DNA of 55,806 nucleotides from Gemmatimonadota bacterium (GTDB taxonomy: Bacteria; JAAXHH01). Below are positions 29,157-39,224 of the stretch, one piece after another; the stretch's first letter is position 1, and every line of letters starts with the position of its first letter. The DNA lies in the NCBI GenBank assembly GCA_009835325.1, contig VXWP01000005.1:35436-91241 (forward strand). The letters run 5' to 3'. The notes beneath the pieces are model-generated. The model was not told the origin of the DNA, did no database searches, and saw nothing but the letters and a program-made list of their open reading frames with translations. Position numbers and translations under genes: made by a program.

Positions 29157-32100
29157 GACCGGCGGCCGATTCCGCAGGTAGTCTTCTTTCAGTACCTTGC
29201 CCAGACAGTGCAGGAGATAGTCGGCGTTCTCCCGGGTGAAGACCAGGGGCGGCTTGATCTTCAGGACGTTGTGCAGAGGGCCGTCGGTACTGATCAGCAC
29301 CCCGTGGTCCCGCATCCGGTTGGCCACGTACGAGGCCTGGGGGCCGCCCGGCTCCAGCGTGTCGCGGTCCAGCACGAGTTCCACGCCCACGTAGAGCCCC
29401 ATGCCGCGGACGTCACCGATGATCGGGTGGTCCGGCGCCAGGGCGCGAAGCCCTTCCAGCAGGTAGCCGCCCACCTCCAGGGCATTGGCCTGGAGCCCTT
29501 CTTCCTCGATAATATCCAGCACCGCCAGGCCGATGGCGCAGGAGACCGGGTTCCCGCCGAAGGTGTTGAAATACTCCATGCCGTTGTCGAAAGCGCCCGC
29601 GATCTCGGGGGTGGTAACCACCGCGCCCAGCGGGTGGCCGTTCCCGATTGGTTTTCCCAGGGTGACGATGTCCGGAACCGCGTCCTGGGTCTCGAATCCC
29701 CAGAAGTGCGAACCCACGCGTCCGAATCCCACCTGCACCTCGTCGGCGATACACACGCCGCCCGCTTCGCGCACCCGCCCAAATGCCTCTTTGAAATAGC
29801 CGTCCGGCAGCACGATCTGCCCGCCACAGCCGGGCAGGGACTCGGCGATGAAGGCGCTGATGCCGCGGTCCTGTTCCGCGAGCGAATCGATCCGTTCGCG
29901 TATGCGCTCCGCATACCGAGCGCCTGTTTCCGGCGTATAGCCCTTGAACGGACCGCGGTAAGGGTCGGGCAGCGGCACCTTGTGGACATGAGGCGGCGCG
30001 CCTTCGCCGCCTGGGCCGTCGAACTTGTACGGACTGATGTCGACCAGGGACGTCAGGTTGCCGTGATAGGCGCCGTCGAGGATGAGCAGGTCCCGCCGTC
30101 CGGTATAGGTCCGCGCCAGGCGGAGGGCGAGGTCGTTGGCCTCGCTCCCTGAGTTCACGAAGAAACACACGCGGAGCGGTTCGGGCAGCTTCGTGCAGAG
30201 GCGTTCGGCGTAGTCCACGAGGTTGTCATGCAGGTAGCGGGTATTGGTGTTCAGCACGGCCATCTGGCGGTGGCTCGCGGCGACCACCCGGGGATGGCTG
30301 TGTCCCACGTGGGGCACGTTGTTCACGGCGTCGAGGAAGACGCGGCCCTCATCGTCGTACAGGTATTGCATGTGGCCCCGGACGATCTTCAGGGGACGCC
30401 GGTAGGAGACACTGAGGGACCTGCCGATGTGCTCGCGGCGGGACGACAGGACCTCCTGCCGCGTCCGCTGGTCCGGCGGGAAGGCTCCGGCGGGCACGCC
30501 AAGCATGGCGTTCGGATCGGGGGACAGGCTCCGCCAGACGTTCCGCTGGCTCGGTCCTCCGACGCCGGGGAAATCGCCCTTCTTGCCCAGCATGTCGGTG
30601 ACGACCTGAAAATGCAGGTGGGGCGGCCAGCCGCCGTTAACCGTGGGGTCGCCGAGGGTGGCGAACCGTTCCCCTTTTTCGATCCGTTTGCCCTCGTATA
30701 GTCCGTTGAGCGATTCGACGCTCAGATGCCCGTACAGCGTGTAGAACGTCAGATCCGAACCGGCCGTGCCTTCCGGTCCTACCGTGCGTTCCCGTTCTTC
30801 CGCGGCATGTTCCAGTATGATGCAGGGGCCGTAGTCCAGCGGCTGCGTGTTGTTCCTGAAGCTGTGGACCTTTCCCGCCATCGGCGCGAAGACCGGCGAT
30901 CCTGCGGGCAGGAAGACATCCATGCCCAGGTGGATGGTCCGGCGTTCCGGCATTTCATCGGAATCCAGGGCGAACTGCCCGGCGGTGTAGACCTGGCGTG
31001 CTTCGTCGTAACGGCCGATCCCCGCCTCGGCCCCGGCTTCTTCCATGCGCCGGAAAACCTCCCTGGCAAGGTCGTCCACATCGATGGAACTTCCCAGCAG
31101 GGCCCGGTCCGGGCTGCTCACGCTGAGATCGAATACCAGGGCGGTGGAGAGGTCCACTTCGGGACCCATGACCGGTGCGAAGGCGCCGCGCTTCGATGCA
31201 AGGTACGCTTCTATGCCGGGAGTCTGCGGACACGGCGGCCGACCGCAGGCGTCCCGGAACAGGTATTCCGCGAAGGATGGGGGGACGTCCTCGAGTTTTT
31301 CGAGGAGGTCCCAGGCGTTCTCCTCGCTGACGGACAGGTAGGCGTTCTCCGGTTCGGCCGCCTGTTGGTGGGCCGAGATGGCCACGCTCATGCAGAGCCG
31401 CATCACGGCGCAGTGGTACAACAGTTTCAGTTCCAGGTCCGTCATCGGGTGCTCGGTGTGGTACCCGGCCGCGACGCGGGCGGCCGCCGCAAGGGGTTCG
31501 GACTTGCCGAGCATGACATAGGCGGCGGCGACGGCCGGTTCGAAGAGCGCGCAGGAATGCACCATGTCGCCGAAGTCGATCAGGCCGGCCACTTCCAGTT
31601 CGCTCGGAGCCGGGTCTTCGGGTTGGCCCCTGCGGCCTAGGCGGACCAGGACGTTCTGGTCGTTGGCGTCATTGTGAATGAACTGGCGCGGAAGGGTGTC
31701 GAGCCAGGGTCCGACGGCCTGTTCGTACGCTTCGCAGAAACCCATGACCAGCTCGCGCCGGCCGGCGTCGGGGATCAGGCCGGCGTGCCGGCGCACGACG
31801 TCCGGTCCGTTGTCCATGTTCCAGATGAGTTCCGGTTGCTTTTCCTCGTGGGAGAAACCGGCGAAAGCGCGGGTCAGCCGTCCGAGGAAGGCGCCGAGGT
31901 GGTTCAGCAGGCCGGGATCGTGCGGCCTGGCGTCGCAGAGGGGCCGTCCGTCGACGTAGGTCAGCATTCGTACCAGGTGATGGCGTCCGTCGTGTCCATC
32001 GACCCGGGTGATGGCTTCGCCGTCCCCTGTGCGGCATACCCAAGGCCAGGCGGCTTCTTCGTAATGCGCGGCCAGGTGTTCCAGGGCGGCATGCTGAAGG

Positions 32101-32324
32101 TCGAGGATGCCGCGCCGCTCGCCCGCGCCGGAGATCTTGAGGACGAACACCTCACCGTCGCCGGCCGTCACCCGGAAGTTCTGATCGCGCTCACTCGGCA
32201 ACGCGCACAGCGCGCCGGAAACGCCGTACAGGGAAAGGGCGAGTTCACCGGCCTCTTCAGGACTGAAACGGGGTCGGTTCTCGGAGATGGCGGACAGAGG
32301 GGGCCTGCTACCGGGCATAGTCAT
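29151..32324 (-). CDS. Trifunctional fusion: APH-type kinase + M23 peptidase + class III aminotransferase-fold phospho-lyase
   Basis: A 1057-residue fusion. The N-terminal aminoglycoside-phosphotransferase-like kinase (about 20-370) has the catalytic loop HNDANDQN (217-224) and metal-binding LIDFGD. The middle M23 domain (about 430-620) keeps all zinc ligands: His465 and Asp469 in HLGMD, His569 and His571 in HLHF. The C-terminal class III aminotransferase domain (about 640-1050) has [31 protein letters not shown] and Lys891 in [12 protein letters not shown]. Such tri-functional proteins led to the identification of vertebrate hydroxylysine kinase and the phospho-lyases for phosphohydroxylysine and phosphoethanolamine. 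The likely role is phosphorylation of 5-hydroxylysine and its ammonia-phosphate elimination to aminoadipate semialdehyde. The start lies within the last bases of the upstream PhyH gene. Confidence 0.9.
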   Translation of the reverse strand: MTMPGSRPPLSAISENRPRFSPEEAGELALSLYGVSGALCALPSERDQNFRVTAGDGEVFVLKISGAGERRGILDLQHAALEHLAAHYEEAAWPWVCRTGDGEAITRVDGHDGRHHLVRMLTYVDGRPLCDARPHDPGLLNHLGAFLGRLTRAFAGFSHEEKQPELIWNMDNGPDVVRRHAGLIPDAGRRELVMGFCEAYEQAVGPWLDTLPRQFIHNDANDQNVLVRLGRRGQPEDPAPSELEVAGLIDFGDMVHSCALFEPAVAAAYVMLGKSEPLAAAARVAAGYHTEHPMTDLELKLLYHCAVMRLCMSVAISAHQQAAEPENAYLSVSEENAWDLLEKLEDVPPSFAEYLFRDACGRPPCPQTPGIEAYLASKRGAFAPVMGPEVDLSTALVFDLSVSSPDRALLGSSIDVDDLAREVFRRMEEAGAEAGIGRYDEARQVYTAGQFALDSDEMPERRTIHLGMDVFLPAGSPVFAPMAGKVHSFRNNTQPLDYGPCIILEHAAEERERTVGPEGTAGSDLTFYTLYGHLSVESLNGLYEGKRIEKGERFATLGDPTVNGGWPPHLHFQVVTDMLGKKGDFPGVGGPSQRNVWRSLSPDPNAMLGVPAGAFPPDQRTRQEVLSSRREHIGRSLSVSYRRPLKIVRGHMQYLYDDEGRVFLDAVNNVPHVGHSHPRVVAASHRQMAVLNTNTRYLHDNLVDYAERLCTKLPEPLRVCFFVNSGSEANDLALRLARTYTGRRDLLILDGAYHGNLTSLVDISPYKFDGPGGEGAPPHVHKVPLPDPYRGPFKGYTPETGARYAERIRERIDSLAEQDRGISAFIAESLPGCGGQIVLPDGYFKEAFGRVREAGGVCIADEVQVGFGRVGSHFWGFETQDAVPDIVTLGKPIGNGHPLGAVVTTPEIAGAFDNGMEYFNTFGGNPVSCAIGLAVLDIIEEEGLQANALEVGGYLLEGLRALAPDHPIIGDVRGMGLYVGVELVLDRDTLEPGGPQASYVANRMRDHGVLISTDGPLHNVLKIKPPLVFTRENADYLLHCLGKVLKEDYLRNRPPVL

Positions 32325-33219
32325 CGTCGTTGTTCCCGCGCCAGTCGGGGAGATAGCCCTCCGTACGTCCGTAACCATAGGAGGGCCCGATCTGGTTGGC
32401 GGATTTCCAGGGCCACGCCTGGCCGCCGATGAGGCGGAATTCATCGCCTGTGCCGCAGAGCCAGTAGAACATGTGGGCCACGTAACGGGCGGCCCCGTGC
32501 CCCCCGTAGTCGGCGTGCCTGAAGTCGAAATCCGGTTCGACGATCCAGTCCCGCGCAGGAGGCACCGTGCGCCAGTAGCTGTACTTCAGCATGTGCCGCA
32601 GGCCGGTTGCGGTGGACGCGCCACGGCGATGGAGGATGCTCTGCGAATGCAGGCCGATGGTGCCGGCGGGACCCGAACACAGGACGCCGTTCTCCTCCTG
32701 CGTCCGCCGGGTCGTGCGGATGTGGGAGCCGGGCGTGACTTCGGTGGGTCCCATCTCATCGGGGGTGTCCTGGGGGAAATAGAACACCTCGACGAAATGG
32801 ACTTCCGGTCCGAAGAGGTGATCGGCGTCGTGATGCCAGCCCTGGGGACCCTCAGGGCATGCGACCCGGTGGTCGCTGACCAGCACCGGCAATCCCACGT
32901 GACGGCCGAGGAGCGAGCGAAGCGCACCCGCCAGCACGGGATTGAGCAGGACGTGCTCGATGAACCAGTCTTCGAGCAGGATCGAACTCGGTTCATGGGA
33001 ATTCCGGATCCGGACCAGGTCGTCTTCAGTTATACCCTCGGGCATGTAGCACGGATTGGCGGGAATCTTCCCGTTCAGGTAATCGCGCGTCCGCCGGTTG
33101 ATCTCGTCGGGCACGACGCCCTCGAAATGCAGGTATCCGTCCCTGCAGAAGCGCAGCACCTCCGAATCCGTGAGCGTGGGCTCGCAGTCGAAAGTCCGCC
33201 GGGATGCGTCGTACTGCAT
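32308..33219 (-). CDS. PhyH-family dioxygenase upstream of the kinase/phospho-lyase fusion
   Basis: A 303-residue Fe(II)/2-oxoglutarate oxygenase. QGWHHDADHLFG gives the HxD motif (His129, Asp131), and SILHRRG supplies the distal His. LRFCRDGYLHFEGVVPDEI is the usual N-terminal element. AAGGAATAAAAC precedes the ATG. Its last bases overlap the start of the fusion gene by about 17 bp, so the two are co-translated. This makes it a candidate to act on the same substrate, for example hydroxylation of lysine or removal of a side group, but the sequence does not prove this. Confidence 0.88.
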   Translation of the reverse strand: MQYDASRRTFDCEPTLTDSEVLRFCRDGYLHFEGVVPDEINRRTRDYLNGKIPANPCYMPEGITEDDLVRIRNSHEPSSILLEDWFIEHVLLNPVLAGALRSLLGRHVGLPVLVSDHRVACPEGPQGWHHDADHLFGPEVHFVEVFYFPQDTPDEMGPTEVTPGSHIRTTRRTQEENGVLCSGPAGTIGLHSQSILHRRGASTATGLRHMLKYSYWRTVPPARDWIVEPDFDFRHADYGGHGAARYVAHMFYWLCGTGDEFRLIGGQAWPWKSANQIGPSYGYGRTEGYLPDWRGNNDDDYAR

Positions 33220-33372
33220 GTTTTATTCCTTGATTATGGGTCTGCGCGGCGTCAATTTCCAGTACGAACCTGTCTCGAGACAACAGTAAAATATGCAGTG
33301 CGTTCTGACGGCGGGACAAGGGTTTTCCGACCGGGCACATGCATTGCGGCCATCGCGAAAGGGTTAGAAGCC

Positions 33373-34488
33373 ATGGGTATCTATGAAGACATCGGCGTGC
33401 GTCCGGTCATAAACGCCATCGGCACGGCTACGCGTTACGGGGGCGCCCTTCTGGACCCGGAAATCATGGAGACCATGCGCGTGGCTTCCCGGGAGTTCTG
33501 TATCCTGGACGAACTGCATGAGAAAGCCGGGGAGAAGGTCGCCCGAATGCTCGGCGTGGAAGCGGCTTACGTCACCGCCAGTGCCGCGTGCGGCCTGGTC
33601 ATCACCACGGCGTCCTGCATGACCGGGACCGACCCGGAGCGGATCCGCCAGCTTCCGGACACGACCGGGATGCGTGACGAAGTGGTCGTTCAGAAAACGC
33701 ACCGGATCGCCTACGACCAGGCCATCCGGCTGACCGGCGCAAAGCTTATCGAGCTGGACGACTCGGACGGTCCGCCCGTAGAGGCCATGCGGGCGGCCAT
33801 CGGCGACGGCACACGCACGGCGGCGGTCTTCTACCTGGGCAAGAACTTCAATGACGACAACGCCGTCCCCCTGGAACAGGCCGTGGCCATGGCGCATGCC
33901 GTGGACGTGCCCGTCATCGTCGACGCCGCCTCGGAATGCCCGCCGGTGTCCACGCTGACCCGGTTTACGGAAGCCGGCGCCGACCTGGTCATATTCAGCG
34001 GTGGCAAGAGTCTCCAGGGTCCCCAGTCGACCGGCCTCATCATCGGGCGAAAGGACCTGATCAGCGCCTGCGCGGTGAACGGGACGCCCTTCGCCACGGT
34101 CGGCCGGCCGATGAAGGTCAGCCGGGAGGAGATTTTCGCGTTCATCAAGGCCCTCGAGATCTATCTGAACCGGGACCACGCGGCGGACGCGGCGGCCTGG
34201 GAGGACAAGGTGCGCTACATCGAGAAGGAACTCGACGGAATACCCCACGTCACCCTCAGCCGGCTGGATCCGGAAGAAACCTATGCCGTGCCCCAGCTCA
34301 TGGTCGCCATCGACCCGGAAGCCGGCCTGACCGGGGACGACGCAGTGAAGGCCCTGCTCGACGGCAGTCCCAGGATCATCGTGCAGGAAAGAGGCGAGGG
34401 AGCGTTTTCCATCAATCCGCACAACCTGCAGGACGGCCAGGAGCGGATCGTGGCGGATCGGTGCCGCGAGGTGCTTACGGGCGGGTAG
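33373..34488 (+). CDS. SelA/DgaE-like PLP-dependent lyase
   Basis: A 371-residue fold-type I PLP protein of the selenocysteine-synthase-like/D-glucosaminate-6-phosphate ammonia-lyase group. The opening GVRPVINAIGTATRYGGALLDPEI and AAYVTASAACGLVITTASCM are family marks, VPVIVDAASECPP holds the PLP-binding Asp, and VIFSGGKSLQGPQSTG holds Lys212. Members eliminate ammonia from phosphorylated amino sugars or act on other amino acids. The open frame continues far upstream, but AAAGGG 12 bp before the ATG at 33373 and the start of homology fix this start. It is transcribed away from the PhyH/fusion pair. Confidence 0.85.
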   Translation: MGIYEDIGVRPVINAIGTATRYGGALLDPEIMETMRVASREFCILDELHEKAGEKVARMLGVEAAYVTASAACGLVITTASCMTGTDPERIRQLPDTTGMRDEVVVQKTHRIAYDQAIRLTGAKLIELDDSDGPPVEAMRAAIGDGTRTAAVFYLGKNFNDDNAVPLEQAVAMAHAVDVPVIVDAASECPPVSTLTRFTEAGADLVIFSGGKSLQGPQSTGLIIGRKDLISACAVNGTPFATVGRPMKVSREEIFAFIKALEIYLNRDHAADAAAWEDKVRYIEKELDGIPHVTLSRLDPEETYAVPQLMVAIDPEAGLTGDDAVKALLDGSPRIIVQERGEGAFSINPHNLQDGQERIVADRCREVLTGG

Positions 34489-34609
34489 CGGCCTGGTCGG
34501 GGACCCCGCCCGTCCAAACACCGGTCGAACCGGGTAAAATTGCTTGTCCTAAGCCACCCCTCGGCCGGAAAACACCTTGCAAACTTTCGTAACAAAACTA
34601 TTTTCAACT

Positions 34610-34618
34610 TGATACAAT
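34610..34618 (+). promoter_or_regulatory. Possible extended -10 promoter for the autotransporter gene
   Basis: TGATACAAT (TG-n-TACAAT) lies in an AT-rich stretch 133 bp before the ATG at 34751. No good -35 box is at the right distance. The motif TTTTCAAC occurs twice around it. Confidence 0.35.
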
Positions 34619-34750
34619 TTTCAACATGATCGTCTATTGAAAAAGCGTTCGAATCATACCCCTTGCCCGGACAACCGGGTTGATCAGATTGATTACGCTG
34701 GCTGCGATATATACCTGCCACGCACTTCATACTCCCGAAGGAGACCTCCG

Positions 34751-37700
34751 ATGACACAGCATGTCATTTGGAAAACCCTGAATGCCCTCGTTGTTGTGTC
34801 TGGCGTACTCGTGCTCTACGGCGTCTTAACCGATGCGCGCCCGGCACTCGCGCAAACACAGATATCATGTCCACTGCCTGAAGGGGCAACGCCTCCAGCG
34901 GACCCGGCTGTGACGGCCCGGCAGGTGGAAGAAGGCAGCGCCACCCTTGAAGACTTCGCGCTCGCCGTGCGGGAGCGGTCCAGGGAATATGCCCGCGGGG
35001 CCGCGTCCCACGAGGAAGGGGTATATATCGGATGTATCGTCAGGCAGGAGGATGGAATTTGGCGTTCCGGTTCCACCTACATCGTGAGCTTGACGCTCGA
35101 CGGAAGAGTGTACATTCACGCGAAGAACATGGCACTGTCGGGCCGGCAACTCAACCCCTTGATTTACGGATCGATCCTTCTTTCCCTGGGCGTCCCCCAA
35201 ACCGTTCTGCTTAACCTGGCATCTCCCGATCCCGCTACTGCCGGGCAAGCCTTAAACGCCCTCCTTGGCACATTATCGCAGGAACCGGACGGCGCATTCG
35301 ACGCGACCGTCCCTATTCCGGGCCTGTCACCAGGCATACCCGGCGCCTCGGGCCATACCGCCGTCTATGTGGACCCCAACATAGGTTCTCCGGTCGTGCT
35401 GCTGGTCGGATTCGACATCAATGAGTTGCACCTGGTCAACGAAGTCATCGATTACGGCGACCCGGCCATTACCGCCAGTGAGGTGGTGGACCGGGAGACC
35501 CTGAAGGCCTTCGTCGGGGAAGCAGGGGAATATTATCTCAACCTCTTCCAGACCGAGGGTCGCGCCTCATCCACGAGATCCAGGGTGGCCCTGCGGGATC
35601 CGAACGGACCCTGGCGACATGGCTCCGTGTACCTCTACGTCCTAGACCTCACCAGCAACACGATCCTGGTTCATGGCGCGTTTCCGGACCGATTCGAGCT
35701 TCGGCCCCTGGTAGCGACCGTGCGGGACGTCGTGACCGGAGAACTCATTCTGCCACAGGTCATCGAAGCGGCGAAAAGCAACCCGGAAGGCGGTTTCGTG
35801 GAGTATTACTTCGACGACCCGTCTGACGACACCGACAGTGCCGACGTCCCCAAGGTGGGATACGCCCGCAGGTTCACAGGTGAACTTCCGAGGCCAGACG
35901 GAAGCGTCCTCCCGATCGACGTCATCATCGGGTCAGGGTTTTATGGACGCGCGCCCGAGATTGTCGCACCCTGTCCACTCCCCGACGGCGTTGCTCCTCC
36001 GCTGGACCCGGCTGTGACGGCGCAACAGGTGGAAGACGGCAGCGCCAGCCTGAGGGACTTCACGCTGGCCGCCAGAGAGCGGCTGAACGTGGAAATAGGA
36101 GACGGCGTGTACCTGTACAATCTGTGTCTCATCAGGCGGGAAGGGGGGCCTTACCGTTCCGGTTCCACCTACCTCGTGCAACTGACGCCCGACCGCAGGG
36201 TGTACGTTCACGCGAAGCAAATGGCGTTGTCGGGACGGCGCATCAAAGCCTCGCTCTATACCGCGATCCTGACTGCGCTGGGCGTCACGCCAGCCGATCT
36301 GGTCAGATTGCAATCTACCGATCCCGCCATCCGGGGCCCCGCATACGCCGCCTTCATCGACTTATTGTCGCAGGAACCGGATGGCCCATTCGATGGGACC
36401 CGCTTTGGTGTGCCTGGCGCCTCCGGCCATGTCGGCAGCTACTACTCGGAGCATCTTGGCGTCCCGGTCTTGCTGCTCGCGGGACTCGATCTGAACGAAA
36501 CGCACCTGGATGAGGAAGTCATCGATTACGGCGACCCGGCCATTACCGCCAGCGAGGTGGTGGACCGGAGAACCCTGAAGGCCTTCGTCGCGGAAGCGGG
36601 GAAGTACTTTCTCAACCTTTTCCAGACCGAGGGTCGGGCCTCTTCCACGAAATCCAGGGTTGCCCTGCGGGATCCGAACGGTCCCTGGAGGCATGGTTCG
36701 GTGTACCTCTACGTCCTGGACCTCACCAGCAACACGATCCTGGTTCATGGCGCGTTTCCGGACCGATTCGAGCTTCGGCCCCTGGTAGCGACCGTGCGGG
36801 ACGTCGTGACCGGAGAACTCATTCTGCCACAGGTCATCGAAGCGGCGAAAAGCGACCCGGAAGGCGGCTTCGTGGAGTATTACTTCGACGATCCCACCGA
36901 CGACACCGACAGCGCCGACGTCCCCAAGTTGGGATACGCACGCCGGTTTACAGGTGAACTCCCGAGGGCAGATGGAAGCGTCCTCCCGATCGACGTCATC
37001 ATCGGGTCGGGGCTTTACAATCCTGCACCCGATGAACCGCTGGAGATCACCCTGACGGTATCTCCCGCCACGCTGACGGAGGATGGCGGGGTCCAGACGG
37101 TGACGGTAACGGCCACGCAGTCCAACGCACCGATTCCGGTAGCGTCGGTGATCGACCTTTCTCTGTCCGGCACCGCCACCGCCGACGATTACAGCGTCAC
37201 GGGAGATCTGGTCATCACGATACCCGCCAGAGCGACGGAGGGGTCGACGGATCTGACCTTCACGGTCACGGACGACACGGTATACGAATCCGGGGGCGAG
37301 ACGATTGTCATTACCGCACGCAGCGAGGATGTGGACCTCGATACCGCCACGATTTCGGTTACCGATTCCTATGATGCTCCGGCGACGATTGGTACCCCGC
37401 CGGTGGTAACGCTGGAGGCGGGAGACGACGAGACGGTCGACGCGGGACCGCTGTTCAGCGGTACGGATCTGAGCTATTCGGCGTCCTCGGCGGACAACGG
37501 CGTCGTCGAAGCAGTCATGTCGGGCGCCGCGCTGACGGTAACGGGGGTGCGCAAAGGCGGCGCCACGGTCACCGTCTCGGCCCGTAACGCGGCGGGCGAG
37601 GCGAGTCTGGCCGTCAGCGTGACCGTCACGGCCATTGCGGCGGAGAGAGAGGCTTACGAGAACATCCTGGCCGCCATGGGCCGGAGCATGCTGTCCAGCG

Positions 37701-39046
37701 TCTCCGCAACCATCGGCGGCAGGTTTTCTGCAGGTGGCGGACGGGAGATCACCGTGGGGGGCCGCAGGATCGGCGGACTCGCATCGGGCATCACGGCGCT
37801 GGCCGGACTGACCGGCCACGGCCGGCAGACCGCATCAAGGGAGATGGCGTTGCTCCAGGGCTCGGAACGTCGCAATGGCGCGACCGGAGACTACCTGCTG
37901 CGGACGAGTTCGTTCTCCTACGCGCTGGAGGATCATTCCGGCAGCGGCGGGTTCAGATGGTCCGTCTGGGGTGCCGGCGACCTGCAGAACTTCGAGGGTG
38001 AACCCGACGTGGATACCAGTTACGACGGAAGCCTCAAGACGGCGTATCTCGGTTTTGACGTGGCCACGGGCCGCAGTTGGTTGGCAGGTATCGCCTTGTC
38101 ACGCGCTATGGGCGAGTCCGACTACGACGTTACCGTGGCGAGCGGCAGCCTGGAATCGCGTCTTACCGCGGTGCTGCCGTACTTGCGCTGGGCCTGCCCC
38201 ACCGGTTTCACGGAAGTGTGGACGATCGTGGGTCTAGGCACCGGCGAAGCCGAGGTGGAGGACGGCACGAGCGACCTGTCCATGCGCATGGGCATGCTGG
38301 GCGCACGGTCCCGGCTGGCCTCCTCGGGCAGTCTGGGACTCGATCTGGTGGGCGACGCGGGGTTGCTCCGCCTTTCCACCTCCGACAGTGAATCGGCCGC
38401 GCTGAGCGACATTGCGACCGGCGTACAGCGGATACGGGTCGGCCTGGAAGGGTCGCGTACGACCGCCCTCGCAGGTGGAACCACTGTAACGCCTTACGCG
38501 CAGGTGGCCGGACGCTACGACGGTGGCGACGGCCAGACCGGACAGGGCCTGGAGGTCTCCGGCGGACTCCGCCTGACCGGCGGTCGCGTCGGCCTTAATG
38601 CCCGGGGCCGTTTCCTGGCGGTCCATACGGCCGAGGGATACCGCGAGAACGGCGTTTCCCTCGTCGCCTATCTGCGGCCGAACGCTGACGGCCAGGGTCT
38701 TTCGATGTCCGTGGCCCCGCGCATAGGGGCCGGAACCACAGACTCCGGCATGATGTGGCGCGAACGGCCCCTGGCCGCCTCCACCCTGCGCGGCGGCAGC
38801 CGCGCCCGTTCCATGCGGGCCGAGGTGGGATACGGCCTCGCTTCATCGCCCACGGGCGTGCTCTTCACCCCCTTCGGCGACCTATACCTCGACGGGGATG
38901 AACGCCGTCAGTTGCGGCTGGGCGCCCGCATAGGCGCTGCGGACCTCGGTCCGCGCACCGGATCCCTGGAGCTTTCCGGCTCACGGATCGACCGTCGCGG
39001 CGCATCCGACCATCGCATCGGCCTCGTTGCACGCATGAGCTTCTGA
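34751..39046 (+). CDS. Autotransporter with tandem Cache-like sensor domains
   Basis: A 1431-residue type V-like exported protein. Residues 1-35 are a signal peptide (WKTLNALVVVSGVLVLYGVL, cleavage after ALA). Two long repeats (about 40-400 and 408-760) each contain two Cache-like segments, with patterns such as GSVYLYVLDLTSNTILVHG, VIEAAKS.PEGGFVEYYFDDP and PIDVIIGSGFY. A Calx-beta-like domain (about 762-880) with ITLTVSPATLTEDGG follows, then an Ig-like domain (884-960), a linker, and an outer-membrane barrel (about 1055-1431) ending RIGLVARMSF with a terminal Phe. AAGGAGA precedes the ATG at 34751. Cache domains normally sit on chemoreceptors and kinases, so their use on an outer-membrane passenger is unusual. 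Confidence 0.85.
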   Translation: MTQHVIWKTLNALVVVSGVLVLYGVLTDARPALAQTQISCPLPEGATPPADPAVTARQVEEGSATLEDFALAVRERSREYARGAASHEEGVYIGCIVRQEDGIWRSGSTYIVSLTLDGRVYIHAKNMALSGRQLNPLIYGSILLSLGVPQTVLLNLASPDPATAGQALNALLGTLSQEPDGAFDATVPIPGLSPGIPGASGHTAVYVDPNIGSPVVLLVGFDINELHLVNEVIDYGDPAITASEVVDRETLKAFVGEAGEYYLNLFQTEGRASSTRSRVALRDPNGPWRHGSVYLYVLDLTSNTILVHGAFPDRFELRPLVATVRDVVTGELILPQVIEAAKSNPEGGFVEYYFDDPSDDTDSADVPKVGYARRFTGELPRPDGSVLPIDVIIGSGFYGRAPEIVAPCPLPDGVAPPLDPAVTAQQVEDGSASLRDFTLAARERLNVEIGDGVYLYNLCLIRREGGPYRSGSTYLVQLTPDRRVYVHAKQMALSGRRIKASLYTAILTALGVTPADLVRLQSTDPAIRGPAYAAFIDLLSQEPDGPFDGTRFGVPGASGHVGSYYSEHLGVPVLLLAGLDLNETHLDEEVIDYGDPAITASEVVDRRTLKAFVAEAGKYFLNLFQTEGRASSTKSRVALRDPNGPWRHGSVYLYVLDLTSNTILVHGAFPDRFELRPLVATVRDVVTGELILPQVIEAAKSDPEGGFVEYYFDDPTDDTDSADVPKLGYARRFTGELPRADGSVLPIDVIIGSGLYNPAPDEPLEITLTVSPATLTEDGGVQTVTVTATQSNAPIPVASVIDLSLSGTATADDYSVTGDLVITIPARATEGSTDLTFTVTDDTVYESGGETIVITARSEDVDLDTATISVTDSYDAPATIGTPPVVTLEAGDDETVDAGPLFSGTDLSYSASSADNGVVEAVMSGAALTVTGVRKGGATVTVSARNAAGEASLAVSVTVTAIAAEREAYENILAAMGRSMLSSVSATIGGRFSAGGGREITVGGRRIGGLASGITALAGLTGHGRQTASREMALLQGSERRNGATGDYLLRTSSFSYALEDHSGSGGFRWSVWGAGDLQNFEGEPDVDTSYDGSLKTAYLGFDVATGRSWLAGIALSRAMGESDYDVTVASGSLESRLTAVLPYLRWACPTGFTEVWTIVGLGTGEAEVEDGTSDLSMRMGMLGARSRLASSGSLGLDLVGDAGLLRLSTSDSESAALSDIATGVQRIRVGLEGSRTTALAGGTTVTPYAQVAGRYDGGDGQTGQGLEVSGGLRLTGGRVGLNARGRFLAVHTAEGYRENGVSLVAYLRPNADGQGLSMSVAPRIGAGTTDSGMMWRERPLAASTLRGGSRARSMRAEVGYGLASSPTGVLFTPFGDLYLDGDERRQLRLGARIGAADLGPRTGSLELSGSRIDRRGASDHRIGLVARMSF
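35645..35779 (+). repeat. 135-bp perfect internal repeat, copy 1
   Basis: Identical base for base to 36719-36853. It encodes the DLTSNTILVHGAFPDRFEL part of the Cache-like domain. Confidence 0.95.
36719..36853 (+). repeat. 135-bp perfect internal repeat, copy 2
   Basis: Second copy, 1074 bp downstream of the first. The flanking repeat sequence is similar but not identical, so identity is confined to this core. Confidence 0.95.
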
Positions 39047-39085
39047 TCATGATCTGGAGCCTCTTCGCGCAATAATCGTTTCGCG

Positions 39086-39122
39086 TACTTTGAATTTGTC
39101 TTTCGAATAAGTATTCAAAGTA
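39086..39122. promoter_or_regulatory. 10-bp inverted repeat in AT-rich intergenic region
   Basis: TACTTTGAAT (39086-39095) and ATTCAAAGTA (39113-39122) form a perfect inverted repeat with a 17-base spacer. It lies 40 bp after the autotransporter stop and about 100 bp before the hydrolase gene. There is no T-run, so it may be an operator as well as a weak terminator. Confidence 0.5.
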
Positions 39123-39224
39123 TAGAGTTTAAACGCTTGACGAGCACTTAAGCGAGGGGTACGTTAAACGCCCACACCCGAGTCCATTGGTTAAGGCTTC
39201 GGCGGAAGGACGATTTTAGGCTAA

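Noticed and set aside
32287-33372. Long upstream extension of the SelA/DgaE-like gene
   Set aside because: The extension is antisense to the PhyH gene and carries no homology; an SD-supported ATG exists at 33373.
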